The position numbers and the translations under genes were made by a program. Source: Aquibacillus kalidii (GTDB taxonomy: Bacteria; Bacillota; Bacilli; Bacillales; Amphibacillaceae). From it: a stretch of 64,000 nt of DNA. Location: positions 1 to 64,000 of the forward strand of contig NZ_JACLZI010000056.1 of the NCBI RefSeq assembly GCF_014280935.1, written 5' to 3'. Position 1 is the first letter of the stretch. Each line of letters opens with the position of its first letter. The notes beneath the pieces are model-generated. The model was not told the origin of the DNA, did not search any database, and saw only the letters and a list, made by a program, of their open reading frames with translations. Positions 27,959-37,659 of the stretch are shown here, piece by piece.

Positions 27959-28645
27959 CTACTTTAATAGATAAACATCACCGCTAAGCTTTATATCCTT
28001 TGGAATCTGCAAGTAATAAATCTCTGCACTCACAAGACCACTTACTCTCAAGTCCATGATATTTTCTTTATCAAATTGGCTAGATGTTAAAGTTTTTCCG
28101 AACATCGCTAAGTTTAGATGGATGTATGGTGGCTCTGTAACGCTTAATGTATTGCCATCCAGAATCAATTCGCTACTCGGTAGACTTATACCCTCTAACA
28201 CCTTCTTTGATACATAACGGATTACCTCAATACGATTATCCTCCGTATCCACTCTTTCTACGTAAATGGGAGTACCACTATATTCTAAGTTATTGGATTT
28301 AATTAACATTTCGTTATTCTCATAGGGAAGAAACCACTTTTCTTCTACTTCGAGGGCATTTAATTGATTCAACTCTTCTAAACTCTGTATCTCATACCTA
28401 TTATCTCTTACTAGTTCAACACCTTCTGTCATATTATCAGTTAAATAAGCTTTTGTATCTTGTGGAATCATATAATAGGCTACGATTCCAACCAATAATA
28501 TTATGATGTAAACCTTTAAAAAAAGCAGGCCTTTACTTGCAGATAAATTCCTAGATTTAGAGGTTTTCCTAATAACTAGAACAACCGCTAGAACCAAAGC
28601 AATAAGTATAAGAAAAGGAAGTAATGTAACGATTAGTGTTGTCAT
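27959..28645 (-). CDS. membrane-anchored protein, last gene of the GntR-ABC operon
   Basis: A 228-residue protein of unrecognised family. Two hydrophobic segments (about residues 5-25 and 42-62) anchor a soluble C-terminal domain of about 165 residues, mostly beta by eye (IEVIRYVSKK, SELILDGNTLSVTEPPYIHL). It starts four bases inside the upstream permease (ATGA overlap). It may be an accessory subunit of the transporter, like the extra membrane proteins in YtrABC-type operons, an inference from position. Confidence 0.65.
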   Translation of the reverse strand: MTTLIVTLLPFLILIALVLAVVLVIRKTSKSRNLSASKGLLFLKVYIIILLVGIVAYYMIPQDTKAYLTDNMTEGVELVRDNRYEIQSLEELNQLNALEVEEKWFLPYENNEMLIKSNNLEYSGTPIYVERVDTEDNRIEVIRYVSKKVLEGISLPSSELILDGNTLSVTEPPYIHLNLAMFGKTLTSSQFDKENIMDLRVSGLVSAEIYYLQIPKDIKLSGDVYLLK

Positions 28646-29394
28646 CTTCTTACCTCCAATCGGTTAGATAGAGTGATTGACGCCAAAAACAGTATGATCA
28701 ATGAAGCTAAGACTTTGAAAACAAATAAGAAAAAAGAGGCTTCTGTCGTGTAAATACCTGATATCCAATTAACAATAGCTGAGTAATCATACCAACTAGC
28801 TCCAATAAATAATTCACCAATAAACAAAGCAGGTATTACAAAACCAAATAGCCTATTAATTTGGACTAGAACACCAAGTAAATAACCGAGAGCGCCACAT
28901 AGAAAGATATACAAAACGGTTGAAGAAAAACCGGTAATGGTTTCTGCTAGGGAATTAGTTGTATAAATGATATAGTCGTAATCATAAACGAGTAGGGCAA
29001 TTATTTTATTCAAATAAAAAGACATCGAAGCAGTAAAAGCCCCTATAATACCAATAGTCAATAAAAAGAGAATGTTAGACATATTACTGGTGATTCTATT
29101 AGTTACAAAATTAAAGTCCTCATAGCGATATGCTTTAGTCGTGATAAGGATAGCTGTAGCAAATGCCCAAAACATGGTAAAAATCAAAACAAGCGCGTGT
29201 GAATAAATCGATACCTCAATATCGAATCGCTCACTGCTTCCCCCACCCATATGACTCATACCACCAACAGATAATAAAATAGCGATTAACTGTACCATAA
29301 CGAGGGATGTATAGCTACCAGCATAAGATTTTAATTTATAGCAATACTGGTTAAAAATAACTTTCCAAAAGTTAACCTTGGTTAAATACATCAT
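28642..29394 (-). CDS. ABC transporter permease
   Basis: A 250-residue integral membrane protein with six predicted segments, starting MMYLTKVNFWK and without a large periplasmic domain. The second half has the glycine-rich FLCGALGYLLGVLVQ stretch typical of ABC-2-type permeases. It overlaps the upstream ATPase by 23 bases and the downstream membrane protein by four, so the set is tightly coupled. The substrate is unknown. Related YtrA-family operons respond to cell-wall antibiotics. Confidence 0.75.
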   Translation of the reverse strand: MMYLTKVNFWKVIFNQYCYKLKSYAGSYTSLVMVQLIAILLSVGGMSHMGGGSSERFDIEVSIYSHALVLIFTMFWAFATAILITTKAYRYEDFNFVTNRITSNMSNILFLLTIGIIGAFTASMSFYLNKIIALLVYDYDYIIYTTNSLAETITGFSSTVLYIFLCGALGYLLGVLVQINRLFGFVIPALFIGELFIGASWYDYSAIVNWISGIYTTEASFFLFVFKVLASLIILFLASITLSNRLEVRR

Positions 29395-30274
29395 CGATTC
29401 CTCCTTTTGTTTCAGCTGTTAAATGGACACATAAGTCATCAGGGGAAATGGCTGTAACCTTGATTCCACTATCCCCCAATTTCACAAGTTCTTGCTTGGT
29501 GAGATCGTTCTTTATGACAAGGTAAGTATTCTTAACTCCTATATGTTGTTTATAAATTATCTCTTTGGAGTGAATCAGTTCTTCCAGAAGTTCGTTCTCC
29601 CCCTCCAATCCAATAGCATAGCTTTTTAGCTCCTCAACAGGTAAATGAAAAATTAAGTTTCCTTTATTTATTAAAATTACTTCCTCTAATATATCGATTA
29701 ATTCATTTAATAAATGGCTGGACAACACGATAGACCTAGGATGTTCAATATAATCCTTGAGAAGTGCCCGATAGAAATCTTTGCGAACAGCAGAGTCCAT
29801 ACCTGTAGTCGGCTCATCAAATATAGTTAACGCACATCTTGAACAAAGTCCAAAGATCATATTAAACGTACTTTTCATCCCTTTTGAGAGACTCTGGTGG
29901 GTTGCTGTTCTGGGTAAAGAGAAATAGTCAATTAATCTCTCTGCTAACGGAAGATCAAATTTATCATAGAAGTTATTTGCTACTATCAATAATTGACTAA
30001 GGTTTAAAGATGACGGCAAATTCATGTTATCGTCAATAAATATCATATTTGCTGACACCTTTAAGTTATTATATGGCTTCTCCGAGAAGACTTTTAATTC
30101 ACCTGATGTCTGCCGATCAAACCCGGAAATAAGCTTTAAAAGTGTCGTTTTCCCTGCACCATTTCGACCAATTAATGCCGTGATTTTTTTCTCTTCAACA
30201 GAAATGGAAAATTGATTCAATGCATGCTTCCTACCATAAGTCTTCGTTAACTGACGAGTTTCAATCACATTCAC
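29372..30274 (-). CDS. ABC transporter ATP-binding protein
   Basis: A 300-residue ATPase with Walker A GRNGAGKTT at about 36-44. The signature loop is atypical (SLSKGMKSTFNMIFGL, with SKGMK in place of LSGGQ), as in the YtrB/YhcG branch. Walker B is ALTIFDEPTTGMD, and the switch histidine is in VLSSHLL. The C-terminal 90 residues form an extra domain. It overlaps gntR by one base and the permease by 23 bases. Confidence 0.9.
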   Translation of the reverse strand: MNVIETRQLTKTYGRKHALNQFSISVEEKKITALIGRNGAGKTTLLKLISGFDRQTSGELKVFSEKPYNNLKVSANMIFIDDNMNLPSSLNLSQLLIVANNFYDKFDLPLAERLIDYFSLPRTATHQSLSKGMKSTFNMIFGLCSRCALTIFDEPTTGMDSAVRKDFYRALLKDYIEHPRSIVLSSHLLNELIDILEEVILINKGNLIFHLPVEELKSYAIGLEGENELLEELIHSKEIIYKQHIGVKNTYLVIKNDLTKQELVKLGDSGIKVTAISPDDLCVHLTAETKGGIDDVFNQG

Positions 30275-30657
30275 TATTTATCCCCCTTTACGTTGCTATT
30301 GGCTTCTATAATCAGTTGTATTAATTCCTTTTCACTCACCTCAAGGTGCCTTGCTTCTGATACTAATTCCTCTACTAACTTATTTAGGGTCTCATTCTTG
30401 CGTTTCGACAAAATAATTCCCTTGGCATAACTAGAGACAAATGTACCGAGACCTCTCTTTTTGTAAAGTATTTCTTCATTTATCAACATGGTTATCCCTT
30501 TTGCAGCTGTTGCAGGATTTATGGTAAACATATCAGCTAACTGGTATTGGGAATACATTTTTTCATCTACTTTAATATGATCATGTAATATTTCTGTTTC
30601 AAGCCATTCTGCAATTTGCACATAAATCGGTTTTATACTATCAGAATCTAGAATCAA
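30274..30657 (-). CDS. GntR family regulator, YtrA subfamily
   Basis: A 127-residue one-domain regulator: an N-terminal winged helix (SIKPIYVQIAEWLE, then QLADMFTINPATAAKGITML) and a short helical tail, without a large effector domain, typical of YtrA. An ATG seven codons upstream is in frame, but it falls within the palindromic operator and lacks a ribosome site. The TTG at 30657 lies six bases after AGGGGG and gives the family start [LM]-I-x-D-x-x-S-x-x-P-I-Y. It is first in a four-gene operon with the transporter and probably represses it. Confidence 0.88.
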   Translation of the reverse strand: MILDSDSIKPIYVQIAEWLETEILHDHIKVDEKMYSQYQLADMFTINPATAAKGITMLINEEILYKKRGLGTFVSSYAKGIILSKRKNETLNKLVEELVSEARHLEVSEKELIQLIIEANSNVKGDK

Positions 30658-30677
30658 AAGCTTCCCCCTCTCAACCA

Positions 30678-30728
30678 TAGTACATTACTGTTGTAATGTA
30701 CTATATATTAATTACCAATAAAATGCAA
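30678..30728 (-). promoter_or_regulatory. promoter and palindromic operator of the GntR-ABC operon
   Basis: On the minus strand TTGCAT (30723-30728) and TATAGT (30700-30705) are 17 bases apart. A perfect 11-bp inverted repeat (TAGTACATTAC and complement, 4-base spacer) covers 30678-30703, overlapping the -10 and the transcription start. This fits autorepression by the first gene of the operon. Confidence 0.75.
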
Positions 30729-30782
30729 TAGGCTAAATCCAATAAAACCTAAATCTGAAAAGAAAACCTTAAAAGAAACAAA

Positions 30783-30813
30783 AAAATCTCCCGGTTTATT
30801 TCCGAGAGATTTT
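30783..30813 (-). terminator. terminator of hemE-hemH
   Basis: An 8-bp stem AAAATCTC with its complement, extended by an inner CGG/CCG pair, is followed by TTTTTTT on the minus strand. It begins eight bases after the hemH stop. Confidence 0.8.
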
Positions 30814-30820
30814 CTAACTA

Positions 30821-31768
30821 TTATTTATTTATTAAAACACTTTTATATTTTTTTAATACTACCTCTGCCAACGTATCGATAAATTTAGGCGCTACATTTG
30901 GCATTTCAGGACGATAGTATGTTGCTCCTAGTTCATCACAAACCACTTTACATTCATAATCATTATCGTAAAGAACTTCTAAATGATCTGCTACAAAACC
31001 AACTGGTGCGTAAACAAAGGAACGAAATCCTTTTTCATTATATAATTCTCTAGTCAAATCTTGAACGTCTGGTCCTAACCATGGATCTGGCGTGTTTCCT
31101 TCACTTTGCCAACCTAAAGCGTAATTAGTAATCCCTGTAGCCTCTGAAATCAGCTCTGCAGTTTTTTTCAATTGATCAGGATAAGGATCTCCATTTTGCA
31201 ATATCTTTTCTGGAAGGCTGTGCGCAGACACAACTAAACAAGCTTTTTCTTTTTCTGCTTCCTCCATTTTTGAAAATTCTCCTATAATGGCATTTGCCCA
31301 GTAATCAATAAAGCCTGGTGCATCGTACCAATCTTCCACAGAGAAAATCGACGGTTTGCCGTGCTTATCTGCTTCCCTTTGTGCACGTTCATTATAAGAT
31401 TTTACACTAAATGTAGAATAGTGAGGTGCAAGCACAATGGAAACAGCCTCTTCAATTCCATCCTCTGCCATTTGATGTACAGCATCCTCAATAAATGGCT
31501 CAATATGTTTTAGTCCAAGATATTGTACAAATTCCACTTCATCCTGACCATTATTCAATTTTGCCTCTAGCGCATCCGCTTGTTGCTGTGTAATTTTAGC
31601 TAGTGGAGAAATACCACCAATTGCTTGGTAACGGTCTGTTAAATCCTGCAACATTTCAGGAGTTGGTTTTCTTCCATGTCTAATATCAGTATAATATCTT
31701 TCAATATCATCTTCCTTATAAGGTGTCCCATAAGCCATTACTAATAAGCCGACTTTTTTCTTTGCCAT
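30821..31768 (-). CDS. hemH: coproporphyrin/protoporphyrin ferrochelatase HemH (CpfC)
   Basis: Inserts Fe2+ into the porphyrin macrocycle. In Firmicutes the substrate is coproporphyrin III. The soluble protein has 315 residues. [25 protein letters not shown] is the family start. The metal-binding His is in [14 protein letters not shown], and the acidic pair lies in the conserved [35 protein letters not shown] is the ferrochelatase signature. It is 23 bases after hemE. The hemY gene expected next in the B. subtilis order is absent here. Confidence 0.95.
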   Translation of the reverse strand: MAKKKVGLLVMAYGTPYKEDDIERYYTDIRHGRKPTPEMLQDLTDRYQAIGGISPLAKITQQQADALEAKLNNGQDEVEFVQYLGLKHIEPFIEDAVHQMAEDGIEEAVSIVLAPHYSTFSVKSYNERAQREADKHGKPSIFSVEDWYDAPGFIDYWANAIIGEFSKMEEAEKEKACLVVSAHSLPEKILQNGDPYPDQLKKTAELISEATGITNYALGWQSEGNTPDPWLGPDVQDLTRELYNEKGFRSFVYAPVGFVADHLEVLYDNDYECKVVCDELGATYYRPEMPNVAPKFIDTLAEVVLKKYKSVLINK

Positions 31769-31791
31769 GATGTAGCACTCCTTCTAATTAT

Positions 31792-32826
31792 TTATTTTTT
31801 TGAATATTGATGAACAAACTCAGTCAATTTCTTTAATCTAGCTGGATCAATTTCTGGTGTCACTCCATGCCCTAAATTAAATACATGCCCAGGTTGTCTT
31901 TTACCTTCATCAAGGATGGCCTTAGCCCTTTGTTCCGTAACTTCCCAATCAGCCAATAAGAAGGCTGGGTCAAGGTTTCCTTGTAAAGCTTTCGTGACTC
32001 CTAGATTCCTAGCTTCTGTAATAGACATTCGCCAATCTAGTCCAATTACATCCACAGGTAAATCATTCCATTCTAAAATTAAATGACTAGCTCCAACACC
32101 AAATATAATTAATGGTACGCCTTCTCCCCTTAATTCTGTGAATATTCGATTCATGATAGGTTTAATAAAATAACGGTAATCAGCTACGTTTAAAGCACCT
32201 ACCCAAGAATCAAATATTTGAATTGCCTTGGCACCAGCTTTCACCTGTGCTTTCACATATGTAATCGTCATATCAGCTAACTTTTCCATAAGTGCAAACC
32301 ATGTTTTCTGATCACTATACATCATTGCTTTTGTTTTATGATAATTTCTTGACGGGCCACCCTCGATCATATAACTAGCCAATGTAAATGGTGCACCACT
32401 AAAACCAATTAGCGGAACCTCTAGTTGTTCTTCTGTTAGCAAACGAATCGTGTCCAATACATAGGGTACATCAGACTCTGGATCAATCTGCCCCAATTTT
32501 TCTACATCGCGATAGGACTTAATTGGATCATCGATCACTGGACCAATACCAGATTTAATTTCCACATCCACGCCAATAGCTGGAAGTGGAGACATAATAT
32601 CCTTATACAGTACAGCAGCATCAACATTATACATTTCAACCGGTAACCGGGTTACATATGCACATAGTTCAGGTTGATGCGTAATCTCAAATAAAGAGTA
32701 TTTCTTTTTAATTTCACGGTACTCCTTTTGGGATCTTCCAGCCTGTCTCATATACCAAACTGGAGTATAATCCGTCTCTTCGCCTCTAAAAGCCTTTAAT
32801 ATTGTATCATTCATTTTTTTTGCCAT
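31792..32826 (-). CDS. hemE: uroporphyrinogen decarboxylase HemE
   Basis: Converts uroporphyrinogen III to coproporphyrinogen III in the cytosol (344 residues). The signature [17 protein letters not shown] is near residue 20, and the conserved Asp and Tyr lie in [15 protein letters not shown] and [24 protein letters not shown] and [13 protein letters not shown] close the barrel. The frame opens five codons earlier, but the AGGGTG ribosome site occupies those codons, so the ATG at 32826 is used. It is first in hemE-hemH, downstream of pbpF, the same order as in B. subtilis. Confidence 0.95.
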   Translation of the reverse strand: MAKKMNDTILKAFRGEETDYTPVWYMRQAGRSQKEYREIKKKYSLFEITHQPELCAYVTRLPVEMYNVDAAVLYKDIMSPLPAIGVDVEIKSGIGPVIDDPIKSYRDVEKLGQIDPESDVPYVLDTIRLLTEEQLEVPLIGFSGAPFTLASYMIEGGPSRNYHKTKAMMYSDQKTWFALMEKLADMTITYVKAQVKAGAKAIQIFDSWVGALNVADYRYFIKPIMNRIFTELRGEGVPLIIFGVGASHLILEWNDLPVDVIGLDWRMSITEARNLGVTKALQGNLDPAFLLADWEVTEQRAKAILDEGKRQPGHVFNLGHGVTPEIDPARLKKLTEFVHQYSKK

Positions 32827-33080
32827 TTTTTTCACCCTCATAATTCGTCAATACTACTTTCCATTGGCTACTATTTATAACTCTTAAATATTAATAGATA
32901 AGATCCTACTCTATCAGTTAGTATAACCAAGTAAAGTTATACATTACCTATGTTATAAAAAAGCATTCGTTTAATAGTACATAAATACTATAACGATTTA
33001 AGCCCCTCCTGTATAGGGATTAACACTAATTGTCACTAAATTGTAATTATTTTAATTAAATAATACTTGTAATCTATTCC

Positions 33081-35255
33081 CTAAAAGTCTACGGATAAAA
33101 CCGCTTTATTAGATGGAGTTCCTTCGCGCTTTGTTAAAGGATCATAAGGTGTAACATAATAGGTCTTCTCTTCGAATAAACTAACCCTATCTAACGTGTA
33201 TTCCCCAGCACCCTCAACCGTTGCGATCAAAGTATCTTCCTCACCATTCTCTTGATATATCTGATATACAATTCTAGCGTCTTCTGCCTCTGTCCAAGTA
33301 AGCTTCCCTTTTACAAAAGCAAAACCACCTAATTTAAAATCAGCTGCAAGATCATTAATAGTAGGTAACTGGATTGGTTTAGGTAATTCCTCAACATTAT
33401 TTGGCTTAGTGAAATTGGAAGTCAGCTGCTGTTGTTGATCAATAGATTTAAGGATGCTTTTGGCAAGGACAGTTGGTGCCTCACTTCCTTTAGTTAAATA
33501 ATGGGCTTCATCTGACTTATCATACCCCATCCATGTAGCTGTTACATAATTAGGTGTAAATCCCACAAACCACGCATCCTTTACTTCCCCAGTAACTACT
33601 GGGTGTTGAGTAGAACCTGTTTTGCCTGCAAGCGCCTTTGTGTACTCCCCTTTACTCGCTGTACCATTATCTACAACAGCTTCTAACATTCGAACCATGT
33701 TCCACGCTACCTGACTAGAAAAAACATCTGTAGTCTCGGGCTCTATTTGACCTATTTTTTTACCACTGCGGTCACTAATTTTTTCTATCGTATGTGCAGA
33801 GATCCATTCACCGTTATGAATAAAGGTTCGATAGGCCTCTGTTAGTTGGATTGGAGTTAGTCCATCTTTCAGTCCGCCTAGTGCTATGGACAACCCTTTG
33901 TCGGGTAATTGAACCTTCATTTTTTCTAAATAGCTTTTACTATATTCAATGCCAATTTCATTTAGCAACCACACAGCTGGAGCGTTTTTCGACTCCCTAA
34001 TTGCATCATACATCGTAACATCATTTGCATAGATACCGTCAGCGTTTGATGCCTCGTAACCATCGTAGCTCTGTTTTTTATCTTCAAGAAGTGTATATGG
34101 CTGATAGTCCGCTTGCATCATAGCAGGTCCATACACAGCTAAAGGCTTCATAGTAGATCCTGGCTGCCTTGCAACCTCGACGCGATTCCAATCTCCAAGA
34201 GTATAATCTCTACCTCCTATTAACACTTCCAGATGCCCATTCTCTTGATTCATAAGGACAAACGCGCCTTGAACACCATCCGTCGATCCATAAAAATACT
34301 GATTATCCTGAAATTTTTCATAGGCTAGTTTTTGAGCTTGTTCATTAAGATGGACAACTATATTGTATCCTCCTCGCTTTAATGCCTGAGTGGATAACTG
34401 ATATTTTTCAGCCGCCTCTTTAATGACCATATCAAGATAGTCATCTAACCAAGGCTTCTCCTCATCTTTTGCTATCTTGATACCTAGCGTTTTACCTTGA
34501 AGGTCTAGCATTTCTTCTGTACCTATTTCATTTGTTTCATTCATTTGTTGTAAAACTAGGTTACGTCTTTCCATCGCCTTTTCTGGATCGTTTATAGGGG
34601 AATAAGAATTAGGAGCTTTAGCTAGAGCAGCTAACATTGCACCCTCTTGAATATTTAAATCCTCTACACGTTTATCAAAATAAAACTGTGCTGCAGTTCC
34701 AACCCCGTATATCCCATGTGCAAAATAAATTTCATTTAAATAAAGTTCTAGAATTTTATCTTTACTATAATTCCGTTCTAAATAAATGGAGGCCATCACT
34801 TCCTTTGTTTTGCGCATCCACGTTTTATCATTTTGCAAAAACAAATTTTTTGCTAGTTGTTGGGTGATCGTACTTCCCCCTTCAACCTTGCTCATCGCAA
34901 TGATATCCCGATAAACAGCTCTTGCTACTGAAGGCAATGATATACCTGCATGTTCATAAAAACGTTGATCTTCTATCGCAATAAATGCTTTTTCTACATG
35001 ATCTGGAATTTGCTTAATCGTTACTAAATCCCTGTTTTCTTCATACAACTTCCCAACCAAAGCCCCATCTTCTGTTATAACTTTTGTGGTCGATGGAAGA
35101 ATTAGATTTTTTTCATCAAACACAAACCTTCCACCGAAGATAATAAATAAATATCCAATAATAGCAAGCAGCATCATCGAAGCTATTGCAATAACTGGCC
35201 ATTTAGCCTTTCCTAACCATTTAGGAATTTTGGATATTGATGTAATAAAGTTCAA
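33081..35255 (-). CDS. pbpF: class A penicillin-binding protein PbpF (PBP2c type)
   Basis: A bifunctional peptidoglycan synthase of 724 residues. It has a cytoplasmic N terminus, one membrane anchor (about 20-42) and a glycosyltransferase domain with catalytic Glu95 in IEDQRFYEH and EGGSTITQQLAKNLFL. The transpeptidase has nucleophile Ser367 in PGSTMK and KTGST near residue 555. A C-terminal beta domain follows (EDARIVYQIYQE, fibronectin-like). It starts with TTG behind GGAGGGTG. The pbpF-hemE-hemH order is ancestral. It is divergent from hmoB. Confidence 0.9.
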   Translation of the reverse strand: MNFITSISKIPKWLGKAKWPVIAIASMMLLAIIGYLFIIFGGRFVFDEKNLILPSTTKVITEDGALVGKLYEENRDLVTIKQIPDHVEKAFIAIEDQRFYEHAGISLPSVARAVYRDIIAMSKVEGGSTITQQLAKNLFLQNDKTWMRKTKEVMASIYLERNYSKDKILELYLNEIYFAHGIYGVGTAAQFYFDKRVEDLNIQEGAMLAALAKAPNSYSPINDPEKAMERRNLVLQQMNETNEIGTEEMLDLQGKTLGIKIAKDEEKPWLDDYLDMVIKEAAEKYQLSTQALKRGGYNIVVHLNEQAQKLAYEKFQDNQYFYGSTDGVQGAFVLMNQENGHLEVLIGGRDYTLGDWNRVEVARQPGSTMKPLAVYGPAMMQADYQPYTLLEDKKQSYDGYEASNADGIYANDVTMYDAIRESKNAPAVWLLNEIGIEYSKSYLEKMKVQLPDKGLSIALGGLKDGLTPIQLTEAYRTFIHNGEWISAHTIEKISDRSGKKIGQIEPETTDVFSSQVAWNMVRMLEAVVDNGTASKGEYTKALAGKTGSTQHPVVTGEVKDAWFVGFTPNYVTATWMGYDKSDEAHYLTKGSEAPTVLAKSILKSIDQQQQLTSNFTKPNNVEELPKPIQLPTINDLAADFKLGGFAFVKGKLTWTEAEDARIVYQIYQENGEEDTLIATVEGAGEYTLDRVSLFEEKTYYVTPYDPLTKREGTPSNKAVLSVDF

Positions 35256-35422
35256 GATGATTCACCCTCCTGAAGTCCCCTCTTTCGTTCATGCCATATA
35301 ATTATACTTTAGTTGATTTGGAACTTAAAGTTTTGGAAAGAATAGAGACAATATTAACTTGCTAAACAATACAGTCCGTTGCTACACTGAAGTTATATAT
35401 TTTAATAGAAAAGAGGGAAACT

Positions 35423-35926
35423 ATGAAGGCATATATGACCAATGGTACGATCGATTTTTTATTAAAAAAGGAGAAAAAACACCCAGATCTTCATTTTCTG
35501 TTTATGCAAAATAATAACAAAACAATCGCCTATTATGAAGATACCGAATCAACTGTGTTTGAAACAGCTAGAAATTATGAAGTGATTGTTTCTAAAGGGG
35601 ACATTAAAAAAGAAGGGTTTGTTGTGATCAACAATATTCCTGTCACGGATGAGGGTAGACCAATTTTTGAGACCCAATTCAAGAACCGCGCTGGTATGAT
35701 TGATGGATCCCCCGGTTTCCAAGCTTTACGCGTTCTTCGACCACTCCAAGGAAATATCTATATTGTTTTAGTGGAGTGGGCTGATGAGCTAAGTTATGAG
35801 ACATGGAAAAACTCTGAGTCGTTTGCTAATTCTCATAAAAAGCCTTCTGGTACTAAGGAAAGGCCGCCGTATTCAGCAGGTCCATCGTATGCAGAAAGCT
35901 TTCATGTTGTAGAGGAACAAGCGTAA
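35423..35926 (+). CDS. hmoB: heme-degrading monooxygenase HmoB (YhgC/TraP type)
   Basis: A 167-residue protein. The C-terminal half is an antibiotic-biosynthesis monooxygenase (ABM) fold (about residues 70-145: FVVINNIPVTDEGRPIFE, GFQALRVLRP, YIVLVEWADELSYETWKNS). The N-terminal half is the extra domain of B. subtilis HmoB (166 residues), which opens heme to release iron. The same protein was once called TraP in staphylococci. It is divergent from pbpF, adjacent to the heme synthesis operon, as in B. subtilis. It ends at an 18-bp bidirectional terminator. Confidence 0.88.
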   Translation: MKAYMTNGTIDFLLKKEKKHPDLHFLFMQNNNKTIAYYEDTESTVFETARNYEVIVSKGDIKKEGFVVINNIPVTDEGRPIFETQFKNRAGMIDGSPGFQALRVLRPLQGNIYIVLVEWADELSYETWKNSESFANSHKKPSGTKERPPYSAGPSYAESFHVVEEQA

Positions 35927-36026
35927 TTTGCTTATCTAATATAACTAGTGGTTTTCACTTATATTTAAGGCAGATGTTGCGTGAAATTATTGTGAAGAGT
36001 CGTTGACTACTTGACCATGAATAATC

Positions 36027-36066
36027 AAAAAGATGAGGCAAAAGAAACCTTTTGCCTCATCTTTTT
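36027..36066. terminator. bidirectional terminator between hmoB and bdbC
   Basis: An 18-bp perfect inverted repeat (core GATGAGGCAAAAG) has a 4-base loop flanked by A and T runs. It overlaps the last codons of bdbC. Confidence 0.92.
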
Positions 36067-36461
36067 ATTAGAATAACGATTTGGGTAATGGCAATCAATA
36101 TAAAAGCTGTTAATGCAAGAAAAGGAATAGTTATGAAACCAAACCAATTAATATACGCCCCTGAACAGGGAACACCATCTGTACACGTTTCAAACTGACG
36201 CATATATGGAATCTTTTGGAGCATGTAATGGTAACTTGAAATAGCAGCTCCTATTATGGAAAGGGGTAAAATATAATAGGCAACTTCTTTATTCTGACGA
36301 TAATATGCGATACCTAAAATGATAGGAAGAGGATACATAAATATACGCTGAAACCAGCACAATTCACAGGGAATAAACTGTTTCACTTCACTAAAATATA
36401 AACTCCCTAAAGTAGCTATAATAGAAATAATCCATGCAAACAGTAGGTTTTTATTTGGCAT
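36057..36461 (-). CDS. bdbC: disulfide oxidoreductase BdbC (DsbB family)
   Basis: A 134-residue membrane quinone reductase that reoxidises BdbD. Four transmembrane segments are present. The first cysteine pair is Cys32 and Cys35 in IPCELCWFQRI, the second Cys93 and Cys99 in ETCTDGVPCSG. It is encoded five bases after bdbD and forms a thiol-oxidase pair that, in B. subtilis, is needed for ComGC and sublancin disulfides. Its 3' end lies in the bidirectional terminator. Confidence 0.92.
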   Translation of the reverse strand: MPNKNLLFAWIISIIATLGSLYFSEVKQFIPCELCWFQRIFMYPLPIILGIAYYRQNKEVAYYILPLSIIGAAISSYHYMLQKIPYMRQFETCTDGVPCSGAYINWFGFITIPFLALTAFILIAITQIVILIKR

Positions 36462-36466
36462 TTTAC

Positions 36467-37171
36467 TTACTCCTTATTCGCTGCTTCTTCTACTGCTTTT
36501 TTTAAGTCATCATACGAACTGCCTTCAAATTTCTTTCCGTTTATGAATAAGGTTGGAGTACTTTGTACATTCAGTTCTTTGACCATATCCATGTCTGTCT
36601 TCCATGCCGCATCTGCCGAATCCTTTTCAAATGAATCCATGACTTTCTTAGTTTCTTCGTCTGTAGCAATTTTGCTTAAAGCCTCTTCAAGAAAAGATTG
36701 TGTTAATACATCCTTTTTTTCAGACTCCATGTTTCCAGGGTGGTTTTCAAATAAAAGTTCATGAAACTCCCAAAATTTTTCATTTCCTAATTCTTTATAA
36801 ACTGTCTCCGCAAACTTAGCTGAACGAATTGAATCAGTATTTATAAAAGAGTAGTTAATAAAGTAAAAAGATGCCTTTCCTGTATCAACTAAATCCTTTT
36901 TTATCTGTGGGAAAAGGGTGTCATTAAAGTTTTTACAATGAATACACTTATAATCACCAAATTCCACTATCTTAACTGGCGCTGACTCCTCCCCTAAAAA
37001 AGGTTGTCCATCATAATCTATCTCATTCGCACTATTTGTGTTGGAAGAAGTATTAGCATTTGAAAGGAATATAATCACTGCTATAACTATCGCCACTATA
37101 CCGATGATCCAGACAATAATTTTAGATGGTTTATTCGATTTATTTTGTTGCTTTTTCTTTTTCTTTGACAA
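36467..37171 (-). CDS. bdbD: membrane-anchored thiol oxidase BdbD (DsbA family)
   Basis: A 234-residue extracytoplasmic disulfide-forming thioredoxin-fold protein. A lysine-rich N terminus and one anchor (about residues 18-37) precede a Ser/Asn linker. The active site is Cys76-Ile-His-Cys79 in FGDYKCIHCKNF, and the cis-Pro loop is in NVQSTPTLFINGKKF. The frame extends 13 codons upstream, but the TTG at 37171 is preceded by GAAGGTGG and is used. It is first in the bdbD-bdbC operon. A link to competence (ComK is present) is possible but inferred. Confidence 0.9.
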   Translation of the reverse strand: MSKKKKKQQNKSNKPSKIIVWIIGIVAIVIAVIIFLSNANTSSNTNSANEIDYDGQPFLGEESAPVKIVEFGDYKCIHCKNFNDTLFPQIKKDLVDTGKASFYFINYSFINTDSIRSAKFAETVYKELGNEKFWEFHELLFENHPGNMESEKKDVLTQSFLEEALSKIATDEETKKVMDSFEKDSADAAWKTDMDMVKELNVQSTPTLFINGKKFEGSSYDDLKKAVEEAANKE

Positions 37172-37448
37172 GTTATCCACCTTCTTTTCTATATTTTTAT
37201 AGAATTTCAATATACTATTTTGTTTAAATTATATAGAAATTATCTCTTCAAATTGTATGCAACTTTTATACAATGGTCAAGGATGTAGGTTCTCTTTCAT
37301 AATTGTAATCTAATTAAATAAAAATAGTCTAACTTATTTATCTACTAAACTAAGACTTTGCACAACCTTGTGGCTGTTTAGATGAATAGTTGAGATAAAA
37401 TCTGCAGTAACTTATAAGAACCTTTGGATGTGTGCTTGAACTCGTTCC

Positions 37449-37559
37449 GGCAGAATACTCCGCTTTCCGTGGGCACGGCCTCAGCTTCCTCAGAGCAAAG
37501 AACACTCTTCCGGGATCTTCGGACACGTGCTGTTCCCACAGGAGTCTCCGTATTCTGCC
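37449..37559 (-). repeat. foldable repeat, copy 3 (inverted orientation)
   Basis: A 111-bp element bounded by a perfect 10-bp terminal inverted repeat GGCAGAATAC/GTATTCTGCC. The interior on the minus strand reads CTCCTGTGGG, TTCTTTGC, GAGG, GCTGAGG, GCCCACGGAAAGC, the same landmarks as in copies 1 and 4, but its ends are of a different subtype from theirs. Confidence 0.8.
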
Positions 37560-37659
37560 TACACTTATGATAGATTTCTACCTCTTATAGAACATTAATC
37601 GTCCAACTAAAGTGCTTGATTCTAAGGAATGTTACTCCTGTAATTTCTCCACCTTTATT

